Shown: positions 6,648-13,002 of the stretch, in pieces
Numbering within the stretch: position 1 is the first letter of the stretch
How the letters are laid out: each line of letters opens with the position of its first letter
From: Muribaculaceae bacterium
Lineage (GTDB): Bacteria > Bacteroidota > Bacteroidia > Bacteroidales > Muribaculaceae
DNA length: 18,174 nt
NCBI GenBank assembly: GCA_017545095.1
Contig: JAFYCU010000039.1
Location: forward strand, 1-18,174
Direction: 5' to 3'
Program-made: the position numbers and the translations under genes
The notes under the pieces: model-generated
Database searches by the model: none
What the model was told of the DNA's origin: nothing
Seen by the model: only the letters and a program-made list of their open reading frames with translations

Positions 6648-7757
6648 TCACTTTTGATACACGCGCACATATTCCACAGCCATTGTCACCGGCAAAGCGC
6701 CCTCATCTACGCCTCGCATGCCGCCCCAGTCGCCGCCCCAGGCCAGGTTGAGGATGAGATAGAACGGCTTGTCGAACGGCCAGGTGTCGACCCCGCCGCC
6801 ATCGTTGCGATAGGTGAGCAGCTCCTTGTGATCGACATAGAAAGTCATATAGTCGGCTGTCCATTCCATCGAATAGACGTGGAAATCGCTCTCGGCGGTG
6901 CCAATGTTGCGTGCTGCATGCTCGATGCGTGTGCCGCCGTTGTTGTAGCGGTGGCAGTGAATGGTGCTCGACACCTCGTTGGGCACCACACCCACCTCTT
7001 CCATGATGTCGATTTCGCCGCAGTTGGGCCACGGATTAAGGTTATAGTCGTTGTTGGCTGGCATCATCCAGAAAGCAGGCCAAGTACCCTTGCCCTTGGG
7101 TAGCTTGATTTTAGCTTCGAAATAGCCGTACTGCCACCCCATGTCGTAGCCAGCATAGACACGCCCTGAATACACGCCGTCACCATCCTTAAACGCTGTG
7201 ATAAGCAGTTTGCCATCCACAATCTGTGTCACGCGGCGACCGTTGTGCTCACCATCGACATAGGCTTGCAGCTCGTTGTTGACGCGCCCCGCTGGCCACA
7301 CCTCGTGCACCCAGTCGTCGCTCAGCACCGAGCCACGGTCAAACTCATCGTGCCACACCAAATCGTAGTCGGGCAGTACGCACTGGAGCGAGTCGGTAAG
7401 TTTTGCACTCTCGTTGGCAGCTTGCTCCACCGTGATGATGCCCTGTTGCCCCTGTGAGGCGATGGTGACGTGAGCCGTGCGTGCCGAGTTATAGGGGTTT
7501 GCCTCGGCCGTGACCACGATTTTGGCATTGGTTTGCTTTGACTGGGCCGGTGTCACGCGCACCCAGGCGGCGTCGCTCGTTGCCGTCCACTCGCCTGGAG
7601 CGGTGACGCGCACCTCACGCTGATCGGCAGCTTTTGAGAAATGTATGGCAGTTACCGTGAGGTTGACACCCTGCGGTTGAGTGTCGTCGCTGCCGTCACA
7701 CGAAGTGAGCATCAATGCCGACATCGCGATGAGAAGAAGAGATAAGATTTTGGTCAT
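6648..7757 (-). CDS. BACON-GH16 glucanase lipoprotein (laminarinase-like)
   Basis: The 369-aa product has a lipoprotein signal with LTSC (Cys20), followed by DGSDD; acidic residues just after the lipidated Cys resemble Bacteroidetes surface-export signals (inference). Residues about 30-115 form a BACON domain (GEWTATSDAAWVRVTP, then VTIASQGQQGIITVEQ), a carbohydrate- or mucin-binding Ig-like module. From about 130 the GH16 domain starts (YDLVWHDEFD), with WPAFWMMP and the catalytic motif GEIDIMEE: nucleophile Glu248, Asp250 and acid/base Glu253. The C-terminus (YLILNLAWGGDWGG, VEYVRVYQK) completes the jelly roll. The expected activity is hydrolysis of beta-1,3 or mixed beta-1,3/1,4-glucans; the exact substrate cannot be told. 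No SusC/SusD pair is adjacent, so it is not in an evident PUL here. It lies 57 nt after the luxS-linked lipoprotein gene. Confidence 0.93.
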   Translation of the reverse strand: MTKILSLLLIAMSALMLTSCDGSDDTQPQGVNLTVTAIHFSKAADQREVRVTAPGEWTATSDAAWVRVTPAQSKQTNAKIVVTAEANPYNSARTAHVTIASQGQQGIITVEQAANESAKLTDSLQCVLPDYDLVWHDEFDRGSVLSDDWVHEVWPAGRVNNELQAYVDGEHNGRRVTQIVDGKLLITAFKDGDGVYSGRVYAGYDMGWQYGYFEAKIKLPKGKGTWPAFWMMPANNDYNLNPWPNCGEIDIMEEVGVVPNEVSSTIHCHRYNNGGTRIEHAARNIGTAESDFHVYSMEWTADYMTFYVDHKELLTYRNDGGGVDTWPFDKPFYLILNLAWGGDWGGMRGVDEGALPVTMAVEYVRVYQK

Positions 7758-7777
7758 GAGTGAGAAAAAGATTTATA

Positions 7778-7792
7778 GCGAGATGGTCTCGC
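7778..7792. repeat. Palindrome GCGAGA/TCTCGC before the GH16 gene
   Basis: Perfect 6-bp arms surround a 3-nt loop, in the 57-nt gap between the lipoprotein and GH16 genes. On the minus strand a weak T-rich tract (ATCTTTTTCTC) follows, so it could attenuate read-through into the GH16 gene. It resembles the palindromes at 11261-11277 and 2143-2161. Confidence 0.5.
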
Positions 7793-7814
7793 CGTGGAAC
7801 AACAAAGGTTGCAT

Positions 7815-8357
7815 TCACAATGGCGGCAGTGGCACAGCTATCTTGGTGAACACGGTGCGCTGCCGCACAGTGGCATCGTCGTAGCCGCTGATGCGCTGGC
7901 CGGTCATTGGCGTGTCGGTGACCAGTAGTGTGTCGTCGATGGCCACCACACGCAAGGAGAAAGAGAGTTCGGGCGAACTCATGGCCAAGTTGCGTCCCTG
8001 AGCGGTATAGGTGTAGTTGGCACGTTCGCGGTAGTTGAGCAAGTCGCCCAAATAGGCCGTACCGTCGGCATTGAACACGTAGTAACTGCCGGAAGAAATA
8101 CGCACCTCATTTCGCTTGCCCACCTTCGACTGGTCGTAGTAGAACGCATAGGCCGTGTGCCAAGCTCGGTCGCACAGACGTTGAAGCATTTCCTCGTCGG
8201 TGAATTGTGTGGTGGCCTTGTGCATCTTTCCCTCCTCGAGAAACACCTCATTAGTGGTGTCGTAGAAGAGCTTTTTCACCTCCACCTCATCGCCGCAAGC
8301 CACGGCCAGCAGCATCATGGTGGTGACGGCCATCCATAGGCAGGATTTCCTCATCAT
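7815..8357 (-). CDS. Lipoprotein of unknown function, translationally coupled to luxS
   Basis: The 180-aa product has a hydrophobic signal ending LLAVAC (Cys21) and then GDEVEV, so it is probably lipidated; acidic residues after the Cys may mark surface display. The mature part holds an RAWHTAYAFYY segment, then short strand-like pieces (SYYVFNADGTAYLGD, NYTYTAQG, LRVVAIDDTLLVTDT). This could be a small beta-barrel or lipocalin-like fold, but I recognise no family. Its ATG overlaps the luxS TGA in ATGA (8354-8357), so the two are translated in a coupled way. A second ATG follows immediately. The gene ends 57 nt before the GH16 gene. The tight coupling suggests a shared regulatory unit with luxS, not necessarily a shared pathway. 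Confidence 0.8.
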   Translation of the reverse strand: MMRKSCLWMAVTTMMLLAVACGDEVEVKKLFYDTTNEVFLEEGKMHKATTQFTDEEMLQRLCDRAWHTAYAFYYDQSKVGKRNEVRISSGSYYVFNADGTAYLGDLLNYRERANYTYTAQGRNLAMSSPELSFSLRVVAIDDTLLVTDTPMTGQRISGYDDATVRQRTVFTKIAVPLPPL

Positions 8358-8836
8358 TCTGGATAATTAAGATTGTCGTTGGAGAGATTGTTGAGCACTT
8401 CAACGAGGTATTTGCGTGCCTCCCACTTGGCCATAGGCAAGTTGTTGAGCATGTAGTTGCCGCAGTCGTGAGCATTGGCACCAGGAATCTCACCATCATA
8501 GTCGGCGATGAACTCGAAGGTCTCGCGCACAAGGGGTGCGATGTCGGCGGCGGTGAGGTTTCCTTTCACGAGCAGGTAGTTGCCCGTGCAGCAGCTCATC
8601 GGCCCCCAATAGATGATGCGTGGTCCCCACACGGGGTGGTTGCGCAAGAAGGTGGAAGCCAAATGGTCGATGGTGTGCAATGCACTCTGGCTCACGGCAG
8701 GCTCGCGGTTGGGGAGCTTCATGCGAATGTCGAAGGTAGTGACCACCGCCCCACCCTCCATCACATCCTTGCGCGACACATATATGCCGCGCAGCAGTCG
8801 CGTGAGGTCGATGGTGAAGGAAACGTTGTTTTCCAT
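8354..8836 (-). CDS. luxS: S-ribosylhomocysteine lyase (LuxS) with altered active site
   Basis: LuxS converts S-ribosylhomocysteine to homocysteine and the AI-2 precursor DPD. The 160-aa product aligns over its length with LuxS from memory: SFTID at 6-10, GIYVSRKD, TTFDIRM (Arg38), the zinc ligands His54 and His58 in HTIDH, Arg65, the catalytic-cysteine region GPMSCCTG (Cys82), and the third zinc ligand Cys125 in HDCGNY. Two positions differ from the usual residues: the His after SFTID is Leu11, and the catalytic Glu of HTxEH is Asp57. The Gly before the catalytic Cys is also Ser81. Pfs lies upstream, completing the SAH-to-AI-2 route. A 53-aa gene precedes it by 29 nt, and a lipoprotein gene overlaps its stop codon. 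The family call is firm, but normal activity is doubtful. Confidence 0.93.
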   Translation of the reverse strand: MENNVSFTIDLTRLLRGIYVSRKDVMEGGAVVTTFDIRMKLPNREPAVSQSALHTIDHLASTFLRNHPVWGPRIIYWGPMSCCTGNYLLVKGNLTAADIAPLVRETFEFIADYDGEIPGANAHDCGNYMLNNLPMAKWEARKYLVEVLNNLSNDNLNYPE

Positions 8837-8865
8837 ATTCTTATTCGTTTTTTGTCGTCATATTG

Positions 8866-9027
8866 TCAGTAGGCAGCGAGCACATCGACGAGAACGTCGG
8901 TTTCAAAAATCCCGTAAATCAAGCGGTGCTTGAGCGACTTCAATGCCCGCTTGAGAAGATTCTCGTCTTCGGCAATTTCGCCCAGCGTGCGATAGATTTC
9001 GGCATTCAGTTCCAGTGCAGTAGTCAT
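8866..9027 (-). CDS. 53-aa protein between pfs and luxS
   Basis: The ORF continues upstream to 9093, but a good promoter at 9049-9079 puts the transcript start inside that extension. The ATG at 9027 is therefore the start: MTTALELNAEIYRTLGEIAE, then DENLLKRALKSLK. The first 35 residues look like a helical pair similar to the N-termini of small Bacteroidales proteins that I associate, without certainty, with antitoxin-type genes. The remaining RLIYGIFETDVLVDVLAAY is unlike those and could be a degraded or frame-shifted tail. There is no signal peptide and no toxin gene beside it. The stop is 29 nt before luxS, so luxS, the lipoprotein and perhaps the GH16 gene may be driven from this promoter. 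Confidence 0.6.
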   Translation of the reverse strand: MTTALELNAEIYRTLGEIAEDENLLKRALKSLKHRLIYGIFETDVLVDVLAAY

Positions 9028-9048
9028 TGTGTTCCAATATTTATTTTG

Positions 9049-9079
9049 CAAAGTTACACAATTAGTATGAAATAACAAA
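9049..9079 (-). promoter_or_regulatory. Consensus promoter for the 53-aa gene and luxS
   Basis: On the minus strand, TTTG (complement of 9076-9079), a 19-nt spacer and TAACTTTG (complement of 9049-9056) match the Bacteroidetes consensus fully. It starts right after the pfs stop codon, so luxS can be transcribed independently of pfs. Confidence 0.8.
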
Positions 9080-9089
9080 ATTCCTGCAC

Positions 9090-9767
9090 TCACAATTTGG
9101 CTAGTATGTCGCTAAGCAGCGCAAAAGTGTGCGCTGGAGCTTCTTGCCAGAAGTCGTTATACTGAGCGGTGTTGTCGCTGCTGGCACCAGGCGAGTCGCT
9201 GATAACGCGCATGCTCAGGAACGGCACACCACGCAAGTGACACACCTGAGCGATGGCCCCCGACTCCATATCTACGGCGAGTGCGTCGGGGAAATGCCCC
9301 TGGATGCGCTGCACCGCCTCGAGGGTGTCGATGAACTGGTCACCAGAGCAGATAAGGCCCACGAGGATGTCGTGGCGACGCGGAATCATGTCGAGGACGC
9401 GCTGCGGAGCCTCGTAGTAGAGCGGCAGACCGTTCACAGCGCCGTAAACGCTCTCCGGGCCGCACCACACATCGTGATAGGCCACACGGGCGCCCACCAC
9501 CAGGTCCATCACATGTACCTGCTTGCTGGCACCGCCGGCAACACCGGTATTGATCACCAATTCGGGGGCAAAATGGTTGATGAGTGTGAGCGCGCCAATG
9601 GCGGCGTTCACCTTTCCGATGCCACACTGCATGGCCACCACTTGGTTGGTGCCCATGCGTCCCAGGTGAAACACAGTGCCATCGATGGTTTGCTGGGTTC
9701 TCTCTTCGAGTTGAGGCAACAGCAAGGCCAGCTCCTTGTTCATTGCCACGATGATTGCAATAGTCAT
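9090..9767 (-). CDS. mtnN: 5'-methylthioadenosine/S-adenosylhomocysteine nucleosidase (Pfs)
   Basis: This cytosolic enzyme hydrolyses SAH to adenine and S-ribosylhomocysteine (the LuxS substrate), and MTA to adenine and methylthioribose. The 225-aa product has the usual length. Catalytic residues are visible: Glu12 (AMNKE), Glu168 (AVDMESGA) and Asp191 (VISDSPG). It also carries the CGIGKVNAA and INTGVAGG phosphate/ribose motifs. All key residues are intact, unlike in the downstream LuxS. The start ATG (9767-9765) directly abuts a heptanucleotide repeat array (9767-9794), so its translation-initiation region is made of repeat units. FolC lies 41 nt upstream on the same strand, so co-transcription is likely. 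Confidence 0.96.
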   Translation of the reverse strand: MTIAIIVAMNKELALLLPQLEERTQQTIDGTVFHLGRMGTNQVVAMQCGIGKVNAAIGALTLINHFAPELVINTGVAGGASKQVHVMDLVVGARVAYHDVWCGPESVYGAVNGLPLYYEAPQRVLDMIPRRHDILVGLICSGDQFIDTLEAVQRIQGHFPDALAVDMESGAIAQVCHLRGVPFLSMRVISDSPGASSDNTAQYNDFWQEAPAHTFALLSDILAKL

Positions 9768-9794
9768 AGTTATGAGTTATGAGTAATGAGTAAA
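9767..9794. repeat. Heptanucleotide array abutting the pfs start
   Basis: Four 7-nt units on the plus strand read TAGTTAT, GAGTTAT, GAGTAAT, GAGTAAA. The first base of the array is the A of the pfs ATG on the minus strand. Confidence 0.75.
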
Positions 9795-9808
9795 CAAGCT
9801 TTTTTCGG

Positions 9809-11224
9809 CTACGAGCTGCAAGTGGCGCAATGCGGCTGTGTTTCGCAAGGCGGTGCCTTGGGACCTGTGGACTGATTGTGATTTTGAGGGCCAGGATTCT
9901 TGCTTCTTGGTTCTCGGCTCTCGGTTCTTGATTTTTGCACTCCGTCGAAATGCGCGAACAGCTCGGCGAGCACGTACATGGAGCCGCCCACATAGATAAG
10001 GTCGTTGGGTTCGGCAAGTTGTTTGGCGTGGTCGAGGGCCTCTACCACGTTGTCGTGGCAATCGCCTTGCAGCCCCAATGGAGCGGCCATGGTGCGCAAA
10101 CGCTCAGCGGAGAGTGCACGCGGTGTAGCGGCTTGCGTGAAGTGGTAGTGCGCCTCACGAGGCAAAAGCGGCAAGATGTGCGCAAGGTCTTTGTCGGCCA
10201 TGAAACCCACCACCATGTGGAGGTTGCGGTAGTTTTCGCTGCGCAGCTGCTGCATCGCGGCAGTGACACCGGCTATGTTATGTCCGGAATCGGCAATAAT
10301 GGTGGGACGGCTGCCCAGCCGTGACCAACGACCACGCAGACCTGTGAGTCTGTTCACACAGAGGAACGCCTCAGCAACATGCTCGGCAGGCAGTTCAAAG
10401 TGATTTTGCTGCAACTGCTGCACGGCAGCCAACACGGTTGTGGCATTTTTCACCTGGTAATCGCCAACCAGTTCGCAACGCATGGCACCATAGTGAAGGG
10501 TGTTGAGAATGAGAAATCCGTCTTCATGATAGTAATCAGAGACTTGCGGCTCGTCTTGAGCAAAAACAATCGGTGCATCGCAGTCGGCGGCCTTTCGCAC
10601 GAAGACCTCACGCACACCGTCCTCGGCCTCACCCACCACCACGGGAACATGGGGTTTGATGATGCCAGCTTTTTCGGTAGCAATCTGCTCAAGTGTGTCG
10701 CCAAGAAACTCGGTGTGGTCGAGCGAGATATTGGTGATGACACTCAACACGGGTGTGATGATGTTGGTACTGTCGAGCCGTCCGCCCATCCCCACCTCGA
10801 AGATGGCCACATCAACGCGCAAACGTGCAAAATAATCCATCGCCATCGCCGATGTCAGTTCAAAGAACGTGGCAGGACAGTCTAAACCGCTGTCTTGGAA
10901 TCGAACAACAAAATCAATCACATCATCTTGTGATATGCATTCACCATCGACACGGATGCGCTCACGGAAGTCGACGAAATGCGGTGAGGTGAACAAGCCA
11001 ACACGATAGCCACACATTTGCAAGATGGCCGCCAATAGATGCGACACTGAGCCTTTGCCATTAGTGCCGGCCACATGGATGCTGCGGTAACAACGATGCG
11101 GATTGCCGAGCCAGTTATCGAGCATGATAGCGGTGTCCAGTCCAGGCTTATAGCCCGAAGCACCCTGCCGCTCAAAGGCAGGCCGCTGAGTATAAAGGTA
11201 ATCGATGGTTTCTTGGTAAGTCAT
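9809..11224 (-). CDS. folC: Bifunctional folylpolyglutamate/dihydrofolate synthase with repeat-derived tail
   Basis: FolC adds glutamate to dihydropteroate and to folates, using ATP. The 471-aa product shows the P-loop HVAGTNGKGSVSH (50-62), LFTSPHFVDFRERI, TFFELTSAMA, FEVGMGGRLDSTN (about 142-154), SLDHTEFLG, TEKAGIIK, and the C-terminal-domain signature ADSGHNIAG (311-319). The family is usually about 420-440 residues, and the conserved part ends near residue 430 (YVLAELFAHFDG). The last 40 residues are a low-complexity extension rich in Ser, Arg, Pro and Gln with three Cys. It begins in a 7-nt repeat array (9894-9935) and then runs on to the TAG. The gene starts at ATG 11224 just inside another 7-nt array (11227-11261). 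It is co-oriented with the oxidoreductase upstream and pfs downstream. Confidence 0.95.
   Translation of the reverse strand: MTYQETIDYLYTQRPAFERQGASGYKPGLDTAIMLDNWLGNPHRCYRSIHVAGTNGKGSVSHLLAAILQMCGYRVGLFTSPHFVDFRERIRVDGECISQDDVIDFVVRFQDSGLDCPATFFELTSAMAMDYFARLRVDVAIFEVGMGGRLDSTNIITPVLSVITNISLDHTEFLGDTLEQIATEKAGIIKPHVPVVVGEAEDGVREVFVRKAADCDAPIVFAQDEPQVSDYYHEDGFLILNTLHYGAMRCELVGDYQVKNATTVLAAVQQLQQNHFELPAEHVAEAFLCVNRLTGLRGRWSRLGSRPTIIADSGHNIAGVTAAMQQLRSENYRNLHMVVGFMADKDLAHILPLLPREAHYHFTQAATPRALSAERLRTMAAPLGLQGDCHDNVVEALDHAKQLAEPNDLIYVGGSMYVLAELFAHFDGVQKSRTESREPRSKNPGPQNHNQSTGPKAPPCETQPHCATCSS
9894..9935. repeat. Heptanucleotide array inside the folC 3' end
   Basis: Six degenerate 7-nt units on the plus strand read GGATTCT, TGCTTCT, TGGTTCT, CGGCTCT, CGGTTCT, TGATTTT. 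They are translated on the minus strand as part of the FolC tail. Units CGGTTCT/TGGTTCT are the reverse complement of those after the HAD gene (13637-13650). Confidence 0.8.
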
Positions 11225-11226
11225 TT

Positions 11227-11261
11227 AGAGATGAGAGATGAGTGATGAGTGATGAGTGAAG
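11227..11261. repeat. Heptanucleotide array before folC
   Basis: Five 7-nt units read AGAGATG, AGAGATG, AGTGATG, AGTGATG, AGTGAAG, ending two bases from the folC start codon. The array is immediately followed by the palindrome at 11261-11277. Confidence 0.85.
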
Positions 11262-11277
11262 CGAGACAGCGTCTCGC
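11261..11277. repeat. Palindrome GCGAGAC/GTCTCGC
   Basis: Perfect 7-bp arms with a 3-nt loop lie in the folC/oxidoreductase gap, sandwiched between two heptamer arrays. There is no T run on either side. It has almost the same arms as the palindrome at 7778-7792. Confidence 0.6.
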
Positions 11278-11305
11278 CTTACGCCGACAAATTGCACGTT
11301 GCAGT

Positions 11306-11340
11306 ATTATCCATTATCCATTGTCCATTGCCCATTGCCC
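11306..11340. repeat. Heptanucleotide array forming the oxidoreductase 3' end
   Basis: Five units read ATTATCC, ATTATCC, ATTGTCC, ATTGCCC, ATTGCCC. On the minus strand they encode the last residues (GQWAMDNG) of the FAD oxidoreductase, and one unit supplies its TAA stop (11314-11316). Confidence 0.85.
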
Positions 11341-12885
11341 CAGAGCTTCAGCGCAGCGTTCGCCATCGATGGCAGCCGAGACAATGCCACCGGCATAGCC
11401 GGCGCCCTCACCGCATGGATAAAGCCCCTCGATAGTGATGTGTCGCAACAACTCACGGTCGCGTGGGATGCGCACAGGCGATGAAGTGCGCGTTTCCACG
11501 CCAATCACAATGGCATCGTTGGTAAGGAATCCTTTGGCTTGATGACCGAAGGTCTTGAACGCCTTGCGCAGTCGGTCGCCAATAAACGGTGGCAACCACT
11601 GGTCGAGTCGCGAGGGCTGCAAGCCGGCGGTGTAGGACGATGGCGGGATGAGGCGCGATGGCTTGCAGTCAACAAAGTCCTTCATACGCTGTGCTCCAGC
11701 CACTTGGCTGGCTCCCGCTTGCTCGAAGCAAGTGCGTTCCAGGCTCTCTTGAAACCGCATCATCGCCAGCACGCCGTGGCAGTGAAACTCCTCGGGCAAA
11801 TCATCGGGATGCAGCTCCACCACCATGCCCGAGTTGGCCCAATAGGTGTTGCGGCGACTGGGCGACATGCCGTTCACCACCAACTGCCCCGGTGCGCTGG
11901 CGGCAGGCACCACCACCCCACCCGGACACATACAGAACGAATATACACCACGTCCGTCCACCTGAGTGACGAAGCTATATTCAGCCGCCGGCAAATAGTC
12001 GCCACGGCCAGCGGGATTGTGATACTGAATGGCATCGATGATATGTTGCGGATGTTCTAAGCGAACGCCCACAGCCAACCCTTTAGCTTCGAGGTCGATG
12101 CCAGCAGCGTGAAGCATCTCATAGACATCGCGCGCCGAGTGTCCTGTGGCCAGAATCACAGGACCGTGAAACTCAGTGCCATCGGCACACGTCACGCCCT
12201 TCACACGATTTCCGTCGAGCAAAAGTCCATTAACCCGTGTCTGGAAATGCACTTCCCCCCCACAGGCCAGTATGGTGCCTCGCATCCGTTCGATAATGCG
12301 TGGCAGGCGGTCGCTGCCGATGTGAGGATGGGCATCCACAAGAATGTCCTCGCTGGCGCCATGCTGCACGAAAATGCCCAGTATCCGCTCCACCGAGCCA
12401 CGTTTCTTGCTGCGCGTGTAGAGCTTGCCGTCGCTATATGCCCCTGCTCCGCCTTCGCCAAAACAATAGTTACTGTCGGGGTCCACTACACCCTCGCGCG
12501 AAATGCGTGCTACATCCACACGCCGGTCAATCACGTTCTTGCCTCGCTCGAGCACGATGGGTTTCACACCCAGTTCAATCAGGCGCAACGCAGCAAAGAG
12601 CCCGCCCGGCCCTGCCCCCACCACAATGGCCTGCCGTTCGCCATCCACGGGACGATAGTCGATGGGCGGCACCAAATGGTCGTCGGTCATGGGCTGGTCG
12701 ATATAGACTCGCACCTTCAGGTTCACCATCACGTGGCGCTGACGCGCATCGATGCTGCGTTTGAGCACGCGCACACCCTTGATGCGGGCAGGCGACAGGT
12801 GACGTTCCTTCGCAATAAATTGGATGATGCCGGGCTCGTTCGATGCCACTCGCGGGTTGACCCGCAGCTGTATTTCTTCAATCAT
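11314..12885 (-). CDS. FAD-dependent oxidoreductase (COG2509-like)
   Basis: The 523-aa flavoprotein has a short N-terminal domain of about 80 residues (IQLRVNPRVA; later LKRSIDARQRHVMVNLKVRV). A Rossmann FAD motif follows: VVGAGPGGLFAALRL, with GxGxxG at 90-95 and the ribose-binding Glu113 in VLERG. Mid-protein motifs are CFGEGGAGAYSDGKL and VILATGHSARDVYEML, and the C-terminal flavin motif is GLYPCGEGAGYAGGIVSAAIDG (in two parts, about residues 490-511). This matches the uncharacterised FAD-dependent dehydrogenase family COG2509, whose physiological substrate is unknown to me. The final GQWAMDNG is repeat-derived. A -7 element TACTTTTG (complement of 12912-12919) lies 27 nt upstream. It is the first gene of the minus-strand series leading to folC and pfs. 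Confidence 0.9.
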   Translation of the reverse strand: MIEEIQLRVNPRVASNEPGIIQFIAKERHLSPARIKGVRVLKRSIDARQRHVMVNLKVRVYIDQPMTDDHLVPPIDYRPVDGERQAIVVGAGPGGLFAALRLIELGVKPIVLERGKNVIDRRVDVARISREGVVDPDSNYCFGEGGAGAYSDGKLYTRSKKRGSVERILGIFVQHGASEDILVDAHPHIGSDRLPRIIERMRGTILACGGEVHFQTRVNGLLLDGNRVKGVTCADGTEFHGPVILATGHSARDVYEMLHAAGIDLEAKGLAVGVRLEHPQHIIDAIQYHNPAGRGDYLPAAEYSFVTQVDGRGVYSFCMCPGGVVVPAASAPGQLVVNGMSPSRRNTYWANSGMVVELHPDDLPEEFHCHGVLAMMRFQESLERTCFEQAGASQVAGAQRMKDFVDCKPSRLIPPSSYTAGLQPSRLDQWLPPFIGDRLRKAFKTFGHQAKGFLTNDAIVIGVETRTSSPVRIPRDRELLRHITIEGLYPCGEGAGYAGGIVSAAIDGERCAEALGQWAMDNG

Positions 12886-12911
12886 TGTTGGTTCATCGGT
12901 TTTTCAAGATG

Positions 12912-12980
12912 CAAAAGTAAGCAAAAACGCCGACTTTTCGGCTGCTTGTGGCAAAAACTCAATCATTTTTCGTAATTTTG
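12912..12980. promoter_or_regulatory. Divergent promoter region, oxidoreductase / HAD gene
   Basis: Minus-strand TACTTTTG (complement of 12912-12919) and plus-strand TAATTTTG (12973-12980) each match the -7 consensus. Neither has a well-spaced TTTG -33. Between them a small stem GCCGA/TCGGC (12930-12943) could be an operator or chance. Confidence 0.4.
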
Positions 12981-13002
12981 CATTTCTTTTTCAACAACGA
13001 CT

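Noticed and set aside
9028..9093. N-terminal extension of the 53-aa protein to 9093
   Set aside because: It runs through a consensus promoter and would overlap the end of pfs. ATG 9027 matches the family-like N-terminus.
9767..11340. Heptamer arrays as a possible CRISPR
   Set aside because: Units are 7 nt, contiguous and without spacers; no cas genes are present.
12109..12975. 288-codon open frame antisense to the FAD oxidoreductase
   Set aside because: It is a shadow of a gene with clear flavin motifs on the other strand, with biased His/Cys/Gln composition and no domain.
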